From an uncultured Oscillospiraceae bacterium (GTDB taxonomy: Bacteria > Bacillota > Clostridia > Oscillospirales > Oscillospiraceae): a stretch of DNA of 64,000 nucleotides. Position 1 is the first letter of the stretch; each line of letters opens with the position of its first letter. The stretch spans positions 1-64,000 of the forward strand of contig CAKTOF010000003.1 in NCBI GenBank assembly GCA_934589675.1, read 5' to 3'. Below, piece by piece: positions 1 to 7,309 of the stretch. The notes under the pieces are model-generated. The model was not told where the DNA came from, made no database searches, and was given only the letters and a program-made list of their open reading frames with translations. A program made the translations under genes and the position numbers.

Positions 1-74
1 TCGGAGTGTCGGGATTCGAACCCGAGGCCTCTTGGTCCCGAACCAAGCGCGATACCAAACTTCGCCACACCCCG
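1..74 (-). tRNA. tRNA-Pro (anticodon CGG)
   Basis: Read on the minus strand, this folds as a full cloverleaf. The acceptor CGGGGTG pairs with CACTCCG (one G-U pair), the anticodon stem is CTTGG/CCAAG around the loop TTCGGGA, and the T arm is TCGGG-TTCGAAT-CCCGA. The anticodon is CGG, which reads CCG proline codons. The discriminator A is the first base of the window, so an encoded CCA, if present, lies outside. Confidence 0.95.
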
Positions 75-87
75 AAACAGCTTTTTT

Positions 88-116
88 ATTATACGGATGA
101 TTCAGCTGATTGTCAA
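88..116 (-). promoter_or_regulatory. Consensus sigma-A promoter for tRNA-Pro(CGG)
   Basis: On the minus strand there is a -35 TTGACA (116-111), a 17-base spacer and a -10 TATAAT (93-88), exact consensus hexamers ending 14 bases before the tRNA. Its position also argues against any protein start on the plus strand before about base 160. Confidence 0.85.
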
Positions 117-165
117 GCATAAATCTCAGAAATCAGACATAATTTTCTCCGAGGCGGTGATGAAC

Positions 166-447
166 ATGGAAAAAAGAAGGACATACCACCCAGCGGCGCG
201 GCCGAAGCCGGCGCGCGGAGCGGGCGGCGGGCGGCTTGCGGTCTGCCTTGTGCTCGCTGCGGCGGCCATGGCGGGGCGGCTCTATTTTCCCGAGGGCGTC
301 GCGCGGGTCTCTGACGTCGTGTTCGGGACGCAGGATAGCGCGGTGCGGCAGGTATTTGCGGGATTTACCGAGGATCTTGCCGAGCGCGGCGCGGCCGAGG
401 CGTTTTCGGCGCTCTATGGGAAGCTGGCCGGGAATGCGGCGGATTGA
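166..447 (+). CDS. Small membrane protein upstream of SpoIVFB-like protease (possible reduced SpoIVFA partner)
   Basis: A 93-aa protein with a basic, proline-rich N-terminus (about 1-24), one membrane segment (about 25-42, LAVCLVLAAAAMAG) and a short alanine-rich extracytoplasmic tail. ATG 166 was chosen because GAGG at 151-154 sits at a workable distance. The alternative ATG at 160 is too close to it, and longer forms would run into the divergent tRNA promoter. The stop overlaps the next gene, an M50 protease, by 14 bases. In Bacilli the gene before spoIVFB is spoIVFA, a membrane protein with a LytM domain; no LytM domain is present here. A reduced partner is inference from position, and the sequence itself is not recognised. 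Confidence 0.55.
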   Translation: MEKRRTYHPAARPKPARGAGGGRLAVCLVLAAAAMAGRLYFPEGVARVSDVVFGTQDSAVRQVFAGFTEDLAERGAAEAFSALYGKLAGNAAD

Positions 448-1009
448 GATCCGGCCGGAGGCGGCTGCGGCGCTGTGCCTGCTATTCTATCTCGACCCGC
501 GCGGGGCGTTTTTGCCGTTTGCGCTGGCGGCCTCGGTGCACGAGGCGGCGCACGTTCTGGCCATATTGGCCTGCGGCGGCCGCGTGGAGCGCCTTCGCGT
601 CCGCGCGGCCGGGGCTGTCATGCTGCACAGGGCGCTGCCGCCGGGGAAAACGGCGCTGTGCGCGCTGGCCGGGCCTGCGGCAAACGCGGTCTGCGCGGCG
701 GCGTTTGCCCGGAGCGCGCCGCGCTTTGCGGCCGTGAGCGTGCTGCTTGGCGCGTACAATCTGCTGCCCATCGAGCCGCTTGACGGCGGGTCGGCGCTGC
801 GCGCCGTGCTGGGGGCGCGAAGGCCGCCCGACCGATGCGACCGGATCATGCGCGTCGTGCGGGATGCTGCGCTCTTTGCGCTGGCGCTCGGCGCGCTCTG
901 GTGCGCGCTTTGTCTTCGCGGCGGCGTGTGGCCGATTTTGCTGCTCGGCGCGCTGCTTCTGCGACTGCCTGTCGAAAAACGGGTTGCAAAACGCTCCGCC
1001 AGCGCTTAA
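434..1009 (+). CDS. spoIVFB: SpoIVFB-like site-2 (M50) intramembrane metalloprotease
   Basis: A 191-aa multi-pass membrane protein with both M50 signatures. The zinc motif HEAAH (about residues 37-41) lies in the second hydrophobic segment. The second motif, NLLPIEPLDGG (about 113-123), supplies the Asp ligand. Site-2 proteases of this size cleave pro-sigma-K during sporulation in Bacillus. The role here follows from motif, size and the small membrane protein immediately upstream. The ATG at 434 lies inside the previous gene, so translational coupling is likely. A generic M50 protease is the alternative; a second, different M50 gene is at 36587. Confidence 0.75.
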   Translation: MRRIEIRPEAAAALCLLFYLDPRGAFLPFALAASVHEAAHVLAILACGGRVERLRVRAAGAVMLHRALPPGKTALCALAGPAANAVCAAAFARSAPRFAAVSVLLGAYNLLPIEPLDGGSALRAVLGARRPPDRCDRIMRVVRDAALFALALGALWCALCLRGGVWPILLLGALLLRLPVEKRVAKRSASA

Positions 1010-1047
1010 AATAGTCAGGATAACACGAAAGACAGAGGTATATTATA

Positions 1048-2880
1048 ATGAACGACCGCATTGCGCGGCTGCTGCCCCGCGTGCAGAAGCCCGCGCGCTA
1101 CACGGGCGGAGAATACCACGAGATCGTCAAGGACAAGTCCAAGGTGGACGTGCGCATCGCGTTCTGCTTCCCGGACACCTATGAGATCGGCATGTCGAAC
1201 ATCGGCCTTCGCATTCTCTACGCCGTTATGAACGAGCCGGAGAACGTCTGGTGCGAGCGCGCGTTCGCCCCGTGGGGCGACATGGAGGAGCTCATGCGCG
1301 AGCAGCATATCCCGCTCTGGGCGCTCGAGTCCGGCGACCCGCTGGCCGAATTTGACATGATCGCGTTTTCCGTCGGCTATGAGATGAGCTATACGAACAT
1401 TCTCAATATGCTGGATCTTGCCGGGATCCCGCTGCGCGCAAGCGAGCGGACAAGCCTGAAAAATATGGTCTTTGCGGGCGGAACGTGCATGTATAACCCG
1501 GAGCCGCTGGCCGACTTCATCGACCTGTGCATTCTCGGCGAGGGCGAGGAGGTCAACGGCGAGGTCATCGCGCTCTACGATAGAGCCAAGCGCGAGGGAT
1601 GGGACAAGCCGCGTTTTCTGCGGCAGGCCTCGCACATCCCGGGCGTGTACGTCCCGGCGCTCTACAAATTCTCATGGAACGGAGACGGTACTATTTCCGC
1701 CATTGAAGCCTTGGACGGCGCGCCCGCCGTCGTGACCAAGCGCATCGTCTCCGACCTCGACCGCGCAGCGTTCCCGACGAGCCCCATCATCCCGTCGACG
1801 GAGATCGTGCACGACCGCGCGAGCCTCGAGCTCTTCCGTGGCTGCATCCGCGGCTGCCGCTTCTGCCAGGCGGGCTTTGTCTACCGCCCCATCCGCGCCA
1901 AGAGCGCCGAAACACTCGTCCGGCAGGGAACAGAGCTGCTTGAGAGCACCGGCTACAGCGAGATCACGCTTGCGAGCCTTTCTACATCGGACTACAAGCA
2001 GCTGCCGGAGTTTGCGGACAAGATGTTAGATTACTGCAACCCGCGCTCGATCAGCCTGTCGCTGCCGTCGCTGCGCGCGGACAATTTCTCGCGTGAGCTG
2101 ATGGAGAAGGTGCAGTCCGTGCGCAAATCCGGCCTGACATTCGCGCCGGAGGCCGGCACGCAGCGGCTGCGCGACGCCATCAACAAGAATGTGACCGAGG
2201 ACGAGATACTCTCGACGTGCGCCACGGCGTTCTCGGGCGGCTGGTCGAACGTGAAGCTCTATTTCATGCTCGGCCTTCCGACGGAGACGGACGAGGACGT
2301 GCTCGGCATCGCGGAGCTTGCAAATAAAGTGCTCCAAACGTGGTACGAAAACCGCCCGCCGAAGAGCCGCGGCGTCAATATCACGGTCTCGACGGCGTAT
2401 TTCATCCCCAAGCCGTTCACGCCGTTTCAGTGGGAGGCGCAGATCACGCCGGAGGAATACGACCGGCGCGTGAAGCTTTTGCGCGGGGCCATCACGTCGC
2501 GCAAGATCCAGTACCACTGGCACGAGACGGAGCTGAGCGTGCTCGAAGCCGCGCTTGCCCGCGGCGACCGGAAGCTCTGCGCCGTGCTTGAGCGCGCCGT
2601 GAAAAACGGCGCGAAGCTCGACGTGTGGCGCGAGTATTTCCGCAACGACGTCTGGCTCGAGGCGTTTTCCGCCTGCGGTGTCGACCCGGCGTTTTACGCG
2701 TTCCGCGAGCGCGGGAAGGACGAGATCTTCCCGTGGGACGCTATTTCCGTCGGCGTCCGGCGCGAGTTCTTTGAAAAAGAGCGTGAGATGGCTCATGCGT
2801 CCGCCTGCTCGCCGGACTGCCGCCACAGGTGCGGCGCCTGCGGCGCAAGAGCCCTGAATGGAGGGAAGTGCGATGAGTAG
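1048..2880 (+). CDS. B12-binding-domain radical SAM protein (TIGR03960 family)
   Basis: A 610-aa protein. A cobalamin-binding-like N-terminal region (about 1-200) precedes a radical SAM core with the [4Fe-4S] cysteines in RGCIRGCRFCQAG (about residue 265-277, CxxxCxxC spacing). The C-terminus is cysteine-rich (CSPDCRHRCGACG), as in TIGR03960 proteins. GAGG at 1033-1036 precedes ATG 1048. The stop overlaps the next gene by 8 bases, and that gene encodes the TIGR03936/DUF2344 partner that nearly always accompanies this family. The pair usually sits before RNase G and rplU, which are not here. The reaction is not established. Confidence 0.88.
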   Translation: MNDRIARLLPRVQKPARYTGGEYHEIVKDKSKVDVRIAFCFPDTYEIGMSNIGLRILYAVMNEPENVWCERAFAPWGDMEELMREQHIPLWALESGDPLAEFDMIAFSVGYEMSYTNILNMLDLAGIPLRASERTSLKNMVFAGGTCMYNPEPLADFIDLCILGEGEEVNGEVIALYDRAKREGWDKPRFLRQASHIPGVYVPALYKFSWNGDGTISAIEALDGAPAVVTKRIVSDLDRAAFPTSPIIPSTEIVHDRASLELFRGCIRGCRFCQAGFVYRPIRAKSAETLVRQGTELLESTGYSEITLASLSTSDYKQLPEFADKMLDYCNPRSISLSLPSLRADNFSRELMEKVQSVRKSGLTFAPEAGTQRLRDAINKNVTEDEILSTCATAFSGGWSNVKLYFMLGLPTETDEDVLGIAELANKVLQTWYENRPPKSRGVNITVSTAYFIPKPFTPFQWEAQITPEEYDRRVKLLRGAITSRKIQYHWHETELSVLEAALARGDRKLCAVLERAVKNGAKLDVWREYFRNDVWLEAFSACGVDPAFYAFRERGKDEIFPWDAISVGVRREFFEKEREMAHASACSPDCRHRCGACGARALNGGKCDE

Positions 2881-3535
2881 ACTGCGCTACGGACGAAGCG
2901 GGAGCGCCGTCTGGATCTCACATCTTGACATGATGCGCCTTTTTCAGCGCGCCTTTGCCCGCGCGGGCATCCGCATCCGCCATTCTGCGGGCTTCAATCC
3001 GCACGCGCTCATCTCCATCGCGCTGCCGATGAGCGTCGGCACGGCAAGCGTGTGTGAGCTGCTCGACTTTTCGGTCGAGAGCGGCTGCGACGATCTTGGC
3101 TCGCTGCCCGCCCGCCTGAACGCGTGCCTGCCGGGCGGCGTGCGCGTCTTTGAGGCATATGAATCCGAGCGGAAGATCCGCCAGCTGCGCCATCTGCGTG
3201 CGCGCGTCACGCTGACGTTCGACGCAGGCGCGCCGGTTGGTGCGCGGGAGCAGATCGAGGCGCTTTTCGCGCGCGAGGAGATCATTATCCTCAAGAAGAA
3301 GAAAAAAGAGGGCTTCGTGCCCGAAAACATCCGTCCGATGATCGTTTCCATGGACGTGACGCAGCCGGATGAGACGCACATCGTGCTCGAGGCCGTCGTC
3401 TGCGCGCTCGAGCCGTCGCTCAATCCGGAGTATCTGCTGCGCGCCATGGAAAACGAGCTGCCGGACTTAAAACAGGACGGGACGGCCATCTGCCGGCTGG
3501 AGGTCTACGACGAGAACCTGAACGTCTTTCGCTGA
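2873..3535 (+). CDS. TIGR03936 family radical SAM-associated protein (DUF2344)
   Basis: A 220-aa protein beginning MSRLRYGRSGSAVWISHLD, the typical opening of DUF2344 proteins, followed by the basic stretch RHSAGFNPHALISIALPMS. ATG 2873 is preferred over the in-frame ATG 2858 because a GGAGGG Shine-Dalgarno lies between them. It overlaps the radical SAM gene and is probably translationally coupled to it. The family is a companion of TIGR03960 proteins; its biochemical role is unknown. Confidence 0.87.
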   Translation: MSRLRYGRSGSAVWISHLDMMRLFQRAFARAGIRIRHSAGFNPHALISIALPMSVGTASVCELLDFSVESGCDDLGSLPARLNACLPGGVRVFEAYESERKIRQLRHLRARVTLTFDAGAPVGAREQIEALFAREEIIILKKKKKEGFVPENIRPMIVSMDVTQPDETHIVLEAVVCALEPSLNPEYLLRAMENELPDLKQDGTAICRLEVYDENLNVFR

Positions 3536-3547
3536 AAGGAGAATACC

Positions 3548-3811
3548 ATGCAGGAGCTGACGTATTTTTATCTGAAGGACTGCCCATACTGCCATAAGGC
3601 CGACCGCATTCTTGCGCAGGTGACGGCCGCGTCGCCGGAGCTGGCCGCCGTGCCCATCCGGCGCATCGAGGAGTCCGAGCAGGCGGCGCTGGCCGATTCG
3701 TATGACTATTATTACGTCCCGTGCTTCTTCCTCGGCGACAAAAAGCTCATGGAGGGCGACCCGGATGCGGCGCAGGTGCGCGCTGCGCTGCGCGCTGCCG
3801 CGGAGGCGTAA
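3548..3811 (+). CDS. Glutaredoxin/thioredoxin-fold protein with CPYC motif
   Basis: An 87-aa single-domain protein with the redox motif DCPYCHK near the N-terminus (Cys 12 and 15) and the cis-Pro-type segment YVPCFFLGD later. Size and motif fit small glutaredoxin-like thiol oxidoreductases. AAAGGAG stands 7 bases before the ATG, 12 bases after the previous gene, so it is probably the last gene of the radical-SAM operon. The substrate is unknown. Confidence 0.8.
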   Translation: MQELTYFYLKDCPYCHKADRILAQVTAASPELAAVPIRRIEESEQAALADSYDYYYVPCFFLGDKKLMEGDPDAAQVRAALRAAAEA

Positions 3812-3832
3812 CGCGTTTTCCACAAACGGCGG

Positions 3833-3856
3833 CCGAAAAAACACCGTATTTTCGGC
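3833..3856 (+). terminator. Hairpin after the glutaredoxin-like gene
   Basis: GCCGAAAA pairs with TTTTCGGC around an 8-base loop just before the next promoter. It has no U-tract, so it is at best a weak terminator. Confidence 0.35.
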
Positions 3857-3868
3857 TTGCGCGCGCTC

Positions 3869-3897
3869 TTGACAGATCCGCTCGGGCAGGTTATAAT
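3869..3897 (+). promoter_or_regulatory. Consensus promoter of the aspS-gatCAB operon
   Basis: TTGACA (3869-3874), a 17-base spacer and TATAAT (3892-3897) match consensus exactly. Transcription would start a few bases before the tandem repeat and T-box leader. Confidence 0.88.
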
Positions 3898-3909
3898 TCT
3901 TCAATAAAA

Positions 3910-3937
3910 TAAAGGCAATGAAGTAAAGGCAATGAAG
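3910..3937 (+). repeat. Perfect 14-bp tandem duplication at the start of the T-box leader
   Basis: TAAAGGCAATGAAG occurs twice, back to back, at 3910-3923 and 3924-3937. The second copy ends at the first base of the proposed stem I. It is an exact tandem copy in the 5' end of the leader RNA. Confidence 0.85.
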
Positions 3938-4172
3938 GAGAGCACTCCGCACAGTCCTGAAAGAGAATCGGCGTCACCGGCTGAAAGCGCCATGCAGGAG
4001 GAATCGGAAGCTGTAACACTCCGGAGCCGTCCGGTTGAAACCACTTTTGGCGGTAAGCCGGGCCGGGGCAGCGCACGTTACGCGCCAAGAGAGGCGGCCA
4101 TGGCCGCAACTCGGGTGGTACCGCGGGTTCTGTTCGCCCGTCCCGAAGAATTTTTCGGGACGGGCGTTTTTT
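3937..4172 (+). promoter_or_regulatory. T-box riboswitch, apparent Asn (AAC) specifier, controlling aspS-gatCAB
   Basis: The T-box core TGGTACCGCG is at 4116-4125 in the antiterminator region, followed by a terminator at 4135-4172. Stem I can be drawn by hand. GGAG (3937-3940) pairs with CTCC (4019-4022), ACAG (3951-3954) with CTGT (4011-4014), TCCTG with CAGGA, and GGCG with CGCC around a GGCTGAAAGC segment. The 3' side of the specifier loop is then AACA (4015-4018), giving codon AAC (Asn) followed by the expected purine. Uncharged tRNA-Asn would favour read-through into AspRS and GatCAB, which together make Asn-tRNA-Asn. The core is certain; the specifier depends on the hand fold. Confidence 0.9.
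4135..4172 (+). terminator. T-box intrinsic terminator
   Basis: CGCCCGTCCCGAA pairs with TTCGGGACGGGCG and is followed by TTTTTT. It is the default off-state of the T-box and lies 30 bases before the aspS start. Confidence 0.93.
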
Positions 4173-4202
4173 ATTCCCTCCCGGCAAAGGAGAAGCGTAC
4201 AA

Positions 4203-5519
4203 ATGGAATTCGTAAAAGGTGGAACGAACCGGCAGCGCATCGAGCGCTCTGAGCTTGCTGCCCACGTTGGGCAGTCCGTGCAGATGCACGGCGCCGTCCA
4301 CGCCCTCCGGCCGCTCGGCGGCATCACGTTTTTAACGCTGCGCAAGCGCGACGGCATCGTCCAGTGCGTCGCGCAGGAGGGCTTTGACCTTCGCGGCGCG
4401 GTTGAAGAGGCCGCCGTCGTCGTCACGGGCCGGGTGCATGAGGAAGCCCGCGCGCCCGGCGGGTACGAGCTTGTGCTCGAGGAAATCGAGATCCTCTCCC
4501 GCCCGGCCGAGCCGCTGCCCGTGCCGGTGTCGAAGTGGAAAATGAACCTGAACCTCGACACGCATATGAACCTGCGCCCCATCACCCTGCGCAATCTGCG
4601 CGAGCGGAGCATCTTCCGCATTCAGGAGGGCCTGTGCCGCGGCTTCCGCGACTATCTTTTTACGCAGGGCTTCACGGAGGTACACACGCCGAAGATCCAG
4701 AGCAAGGGCGCCGAGGGCGGCTCGAACATCTTCCGGCTGGAATACTTCCAGAAGCGCGCGTATCTTGCGCAGAGCCCGCAGTTTTACAAGCAGACCATGG
4801 TCGGCGTCTATGAGCGCGTGTTCGAGGTCGGCCCTGTCTTCCGCGCCGAGAAGCACTCGACGGCGCGGCACCTCAACGAGTACACGAGCCTCGACCTTGA
4901 AATGGGCTACATCGAATCGTTCCGGGACGTCATGGAGATGGAGACGGCCATGCTGCGCTACACGTTTGGTCTGCTCCGCCGTGAGTACGCCGACGACCTT
5001 GCCCGCCTCGGCGCGAGCGCGCCGGATTTTGAGTCCATCCCGCAGGTCCGCTTTGACGAGGCCAAGCGCCTTGCCAGCGAGAAATACGGCCACCCCATCC
5101 GCAACCCCTACGACCTCGAGCCGGAGGAGGAGCACAACATCGGCCGCTATTTTCAGGAGGAGTACGGCTCGGACTTCGTGTTCGTGACACACTATCCGTC
5201 GAAAAAGCGCCCGTTCTACGCCATGGACGATCCGGAAGATCCGCGCTTCACGCTCTCGTTCGACCTGCTCTACAAGGGCATGGAGATCACAACGGGCGGC
5301 CAGCGCATCCATGACTATAACATGCTGCTCGAAAAAATGGAGAAAAAGGATATGGACTCGGCCGACATCGCGTCTTATATGATGATCTTCAAATACGGCA
5401 TGCCGCCGCACGGTGGTCTCGGCATCGGTCTGGAGCGCCTGACGATGCGCCTGCTGGGTCTTGACAACGTCCGCTACTGCTCGCTCTTCCCGCGCGATAT
5501 GACGCGGCTGGAGCCGTAA
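4203..5519 (+). CDS. aspS: Aspartyl-tRNA synthetase, archaeal (non-discriminating) type
   Basis: A 438-aa class II synthetase. It has an N-terminal OB-fold anticodon domain (about 1-105), then motif 2 FRAEKHSTARHLNEYTSLD and motif 3 GIGLERLTMRLLG near the C-terminus. It lacks the bacterial GAD insertion and has the length of the archaeal/eukaryal AspRS group. ATG 4203 follows AAAGGAG. Being in one operon with gatCAB suggests it aspartylates both tRNA-Asp and tRNA-Asn, the latter then being amidated. It could be annotated asnS-like, but the downstream amidotransferase favours AspRS. Confidence 0.9.
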   Translation: MEFVKGGTNRQRIERSELAAHVGQSVQMHGAVHALRPLGGITFLTLRKRDGIVQCVAQEGFDLRGAVEEAAVVVTGRVHEEARAPGGYELVLEEIEILSRPAEPLPVPVSKWKMNLNLDTHMNLRPITLRNLRERSIFRIQEGLCRGFRDYLFTQGFTEVHTPKIQSKGAEGGSNIFRLEYFQKRAYLAQSPQFYKQTMVGVYERVFEVGPVFRAEKHSTARHLNEYTSLDLEMGYIESFRDVMEMETAMLRYTFGLLRREYADDLARLGASAPDFESIPQVRFDEAKRLASEKYGHPIRNPYDLEPEEEHNIGRYFQEEYGSDFVFVTHYPSKKRPFYAMDDPEDPRFTLSFDLLYKGMEITTGGQRIHDYNMLLEKMEKKDMDSADIASYMMIFKYGMPPHGGLGIGLERLTMRLLGLDNVRYCSLFPRDMTRLEP

Positions 5520-5535
5520 AGGGGAGGGAAAAGCT

Positions 5536-5823
5536 ATGGTCATCACCGATGAAATGGTCGACTATGTGGCGGAGCTGTCGCGCCTTGCCATCGCGCCGGA
5601 GGAAAAGGCGCTTCTTCGCGAGGAGCTCGGCTCCATTGTGGCGTATATGGACGTGCTCGCAGAGCTGGACACCACGGGCGTCCCCGCAATGAGCCACGTC
5701 TTCCCCGTGAAGAACGTGTTCCGTGAGGATGTTGTCCAGCCGTCTTATGACCGCGCGGCGCTGCTTGCCAACGCGCCCAAGACGGACGGCGAGGGCTTCC
5801 TCGTCCCCAAGACCGTGGAATAA
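5536..5823 (+). CDS. gatC: Asp-tRNA(Asn)/Glu-tRNA(Gln) amidotransferase subunit C
   Basis: A 95-aa protein with the GatC pattern: an N-terminal helical segment (VDYVAELSRLAIAPEEKALL) and a conserved C-terminal part with a REDVVQPS-type motif. GatC braces GatA against GatB in the GatCAB amidotransferase. GGGGAGGG precedes the ATG, 16 bases after aspS. Confidence 0.95.
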   Translation: MVITDEMVDYVAELSRLAIAPEEKALLREELGSIVAYMDVLAELDTTGVPAMSHVFPVKNVFREDVVQPSYDRAALLANAPKTDGEGFLVPKTVE

Positions 5824-5839
5824 GGAGGGCGATGAAAAA

Positions 5840-7309
5840 ATGGAACTTCTGAACCTGACCGCCCTCGAGCTCGGAGCCGCCATCGCCCGCGGCGAGACGA
5901 CTTCACTGGCTGCGACCGAGGCGCTGCTGGCGGCCATCGACGAAAAAGATCCCGCGCTGCGCGCCTATGTGAACGTGACGCGCCAGTCCGCGCTTGACGA
6001 CGCCGCGCGCGCCGACGCGGCCATCCGCGAGGGCAAGCTCACCGGCCCGCTCGCGGGCGTGCCGGTCGCCATCAAGGACAATATCTGTGAGACAGGCAAG
6101 CTCACGACGTGCGCGTCGAAGATTTTAACCGGCTTCCGCCCGCCGTACTCCGCAACGGTCATCGACAAGCTCACCGCTGCGGGCGCCGTGTTCGCCGGCA
6201 AGGTCAACATGGACGAGTTCGCCATGGGCTCCACAACAGAGACGTCTTTTTACGGCGCGACGAAAAACCCGTGGGACGAAACGCGCGTCCCGGGCGGCTC
6301 GTCCGGCGGCGCGGCCGCGGCCGTTGCCGCGCGCATCGCGCCGTATGCCATCGGCTCGGACACCGGCGGCTCCATCCGCCAGCCCGCGGCCTACTGCGGC
6401 GTGACGGGTCTTAAGCCGACGTACGGAACCGTCTCGCGCTACGGCCTCATCGCCTACGCGTCCTCGCTCGACCAGATGGGCCCCATCGCGCGCGACGCGG
6501 CCGACTGCGCCGCCGCACTCGACGTGCTGTGCGGCAAGGATCCGCACGACGGCACAAGCTTAGACCGCCCGGCCGGCGCGTTCCTTGCGGATCTCACGAC
6601 GGACATCCGCGGCCTGAAGATCGGCATCCCGCGCGAGTGCTTCGGCGATGGGCTCGATGCCGACGTCGCCTCCGCCGTCCGCGGCTTTTCCGACACGCTG
6701 GGCGGCTGCGGCGCGATCGTCGAGGAATTCTCGTTTGAGATGCTCGCCTACGCCGTCCCGGCGTACTATATCGTCGCCTGCGCCGAGGCAAGCTCGAACC
6801 TCTCACGCTTTGACGGCGTGAAATACGGCTACCGCGCCGACGGCTGCGAGGACATTGTCACGCTGCACAAGCGCTCGCGCAGCGAGGGCTTCGGCAAAGA
6901 AGTCCAGCGCCGCATCCTGCTCGGCACGTTCGCGCTCTCAACGGGCTATTACGACGCGTACTACAAAAAAGCGCTTCAGGTCAAGGCGCTCATCAAGCAG
7001 GCGTTCGACCGCGCGTTTGAAAAGTACGACATGATCCTCTGTCCCGTCGCGCCGACGACGGCTCCGCGCCTCGGCGAGAGCCTGTCCGACCCGCTGAAGA
7101 TGTACCTTTCGGATATTTATACCGTCTCGGTCAATCTCGCGGGCCTGCCCGGCATCTCCGTCCCGTGCGGGTTTGACCGCGCCGGGATGCCCGTCGGCGG
7201 GCAGCTCATCGGCCGGCCGCTTGGCGAGCAGGCCATTTTGAACGCCGCGCACGCGTTCCAGTCCGTCACGGACTTCCACCGCGCCGCGCCGAAAGGAGGC
7301 GACCGCTGA
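5840..7309 (+). CDS. gatA: Asp-tRNA(Asn)/Glu-tRNA(Gln) amidotransferase subunit A
   Basis: A 489-aa amidase-signature protein that releases ammonia from glutamine or asparagine. The Lys-Ser-cisSer triad is visible: Lys in GVPVAIKDNI (about residue 75-80), Ser in the glycine/serine loop PGGSSGGAAAAVAA, and Ser in GSDTGGSIRQPAAYCG. ATG 5840 was chosen; AAGGAGGG is 11-17 bases upstream. The stop overlaps the gatB start by one base (TGATG). Confidence 0.96.
   Translation: MELLNLTALELGAAIARGETTSLAATEALLAAIDEKDPALRAYVNVTRQSALDDAARADAAIREGKLTGPLAGVPVAIKDNICETGKLTTCASKILTGFRPPYSATVIDKLTAAGAVFAGKVNMDEFAMGSTTETSFYGATKNPWDETRVPGGSSGGAAAAVAARIAPYAIGSDTGGSIRQPAAYCGVTGLKPTYGTVSRYGLIAYASSLDQMGPIARDAADCAAALDVLCGKDPHDGTSLDRPAGAFLADLTTDIRGLKIGIPRECFGDGLDADVASAVRGFSDTLGGCGAIVEEFSFEMLAYAVPAYYIVACAEASSNLSRFDGVKYGYRADGCEDIVTLHKRSRSEGFGKEVQRRILLGTFALSTGYYDAYYKKALQVKALIKQAFDRAFEKYDMILCPVAPTTAPRLGESLSDPLKMYLSDIYTVSVNLAGLPGISVPCGFDRAGMPVGGQLIGRPLGEQAILNAAHAFQSVTDFHRAAPKGGDR

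Noticed and set aside
4332..5546. 404-aa open frame on the minus strand over aspS
   Set aside because: The plus-strand AspRS with all class II motifs is certain; the antisense frame has no ribosome site or domain.
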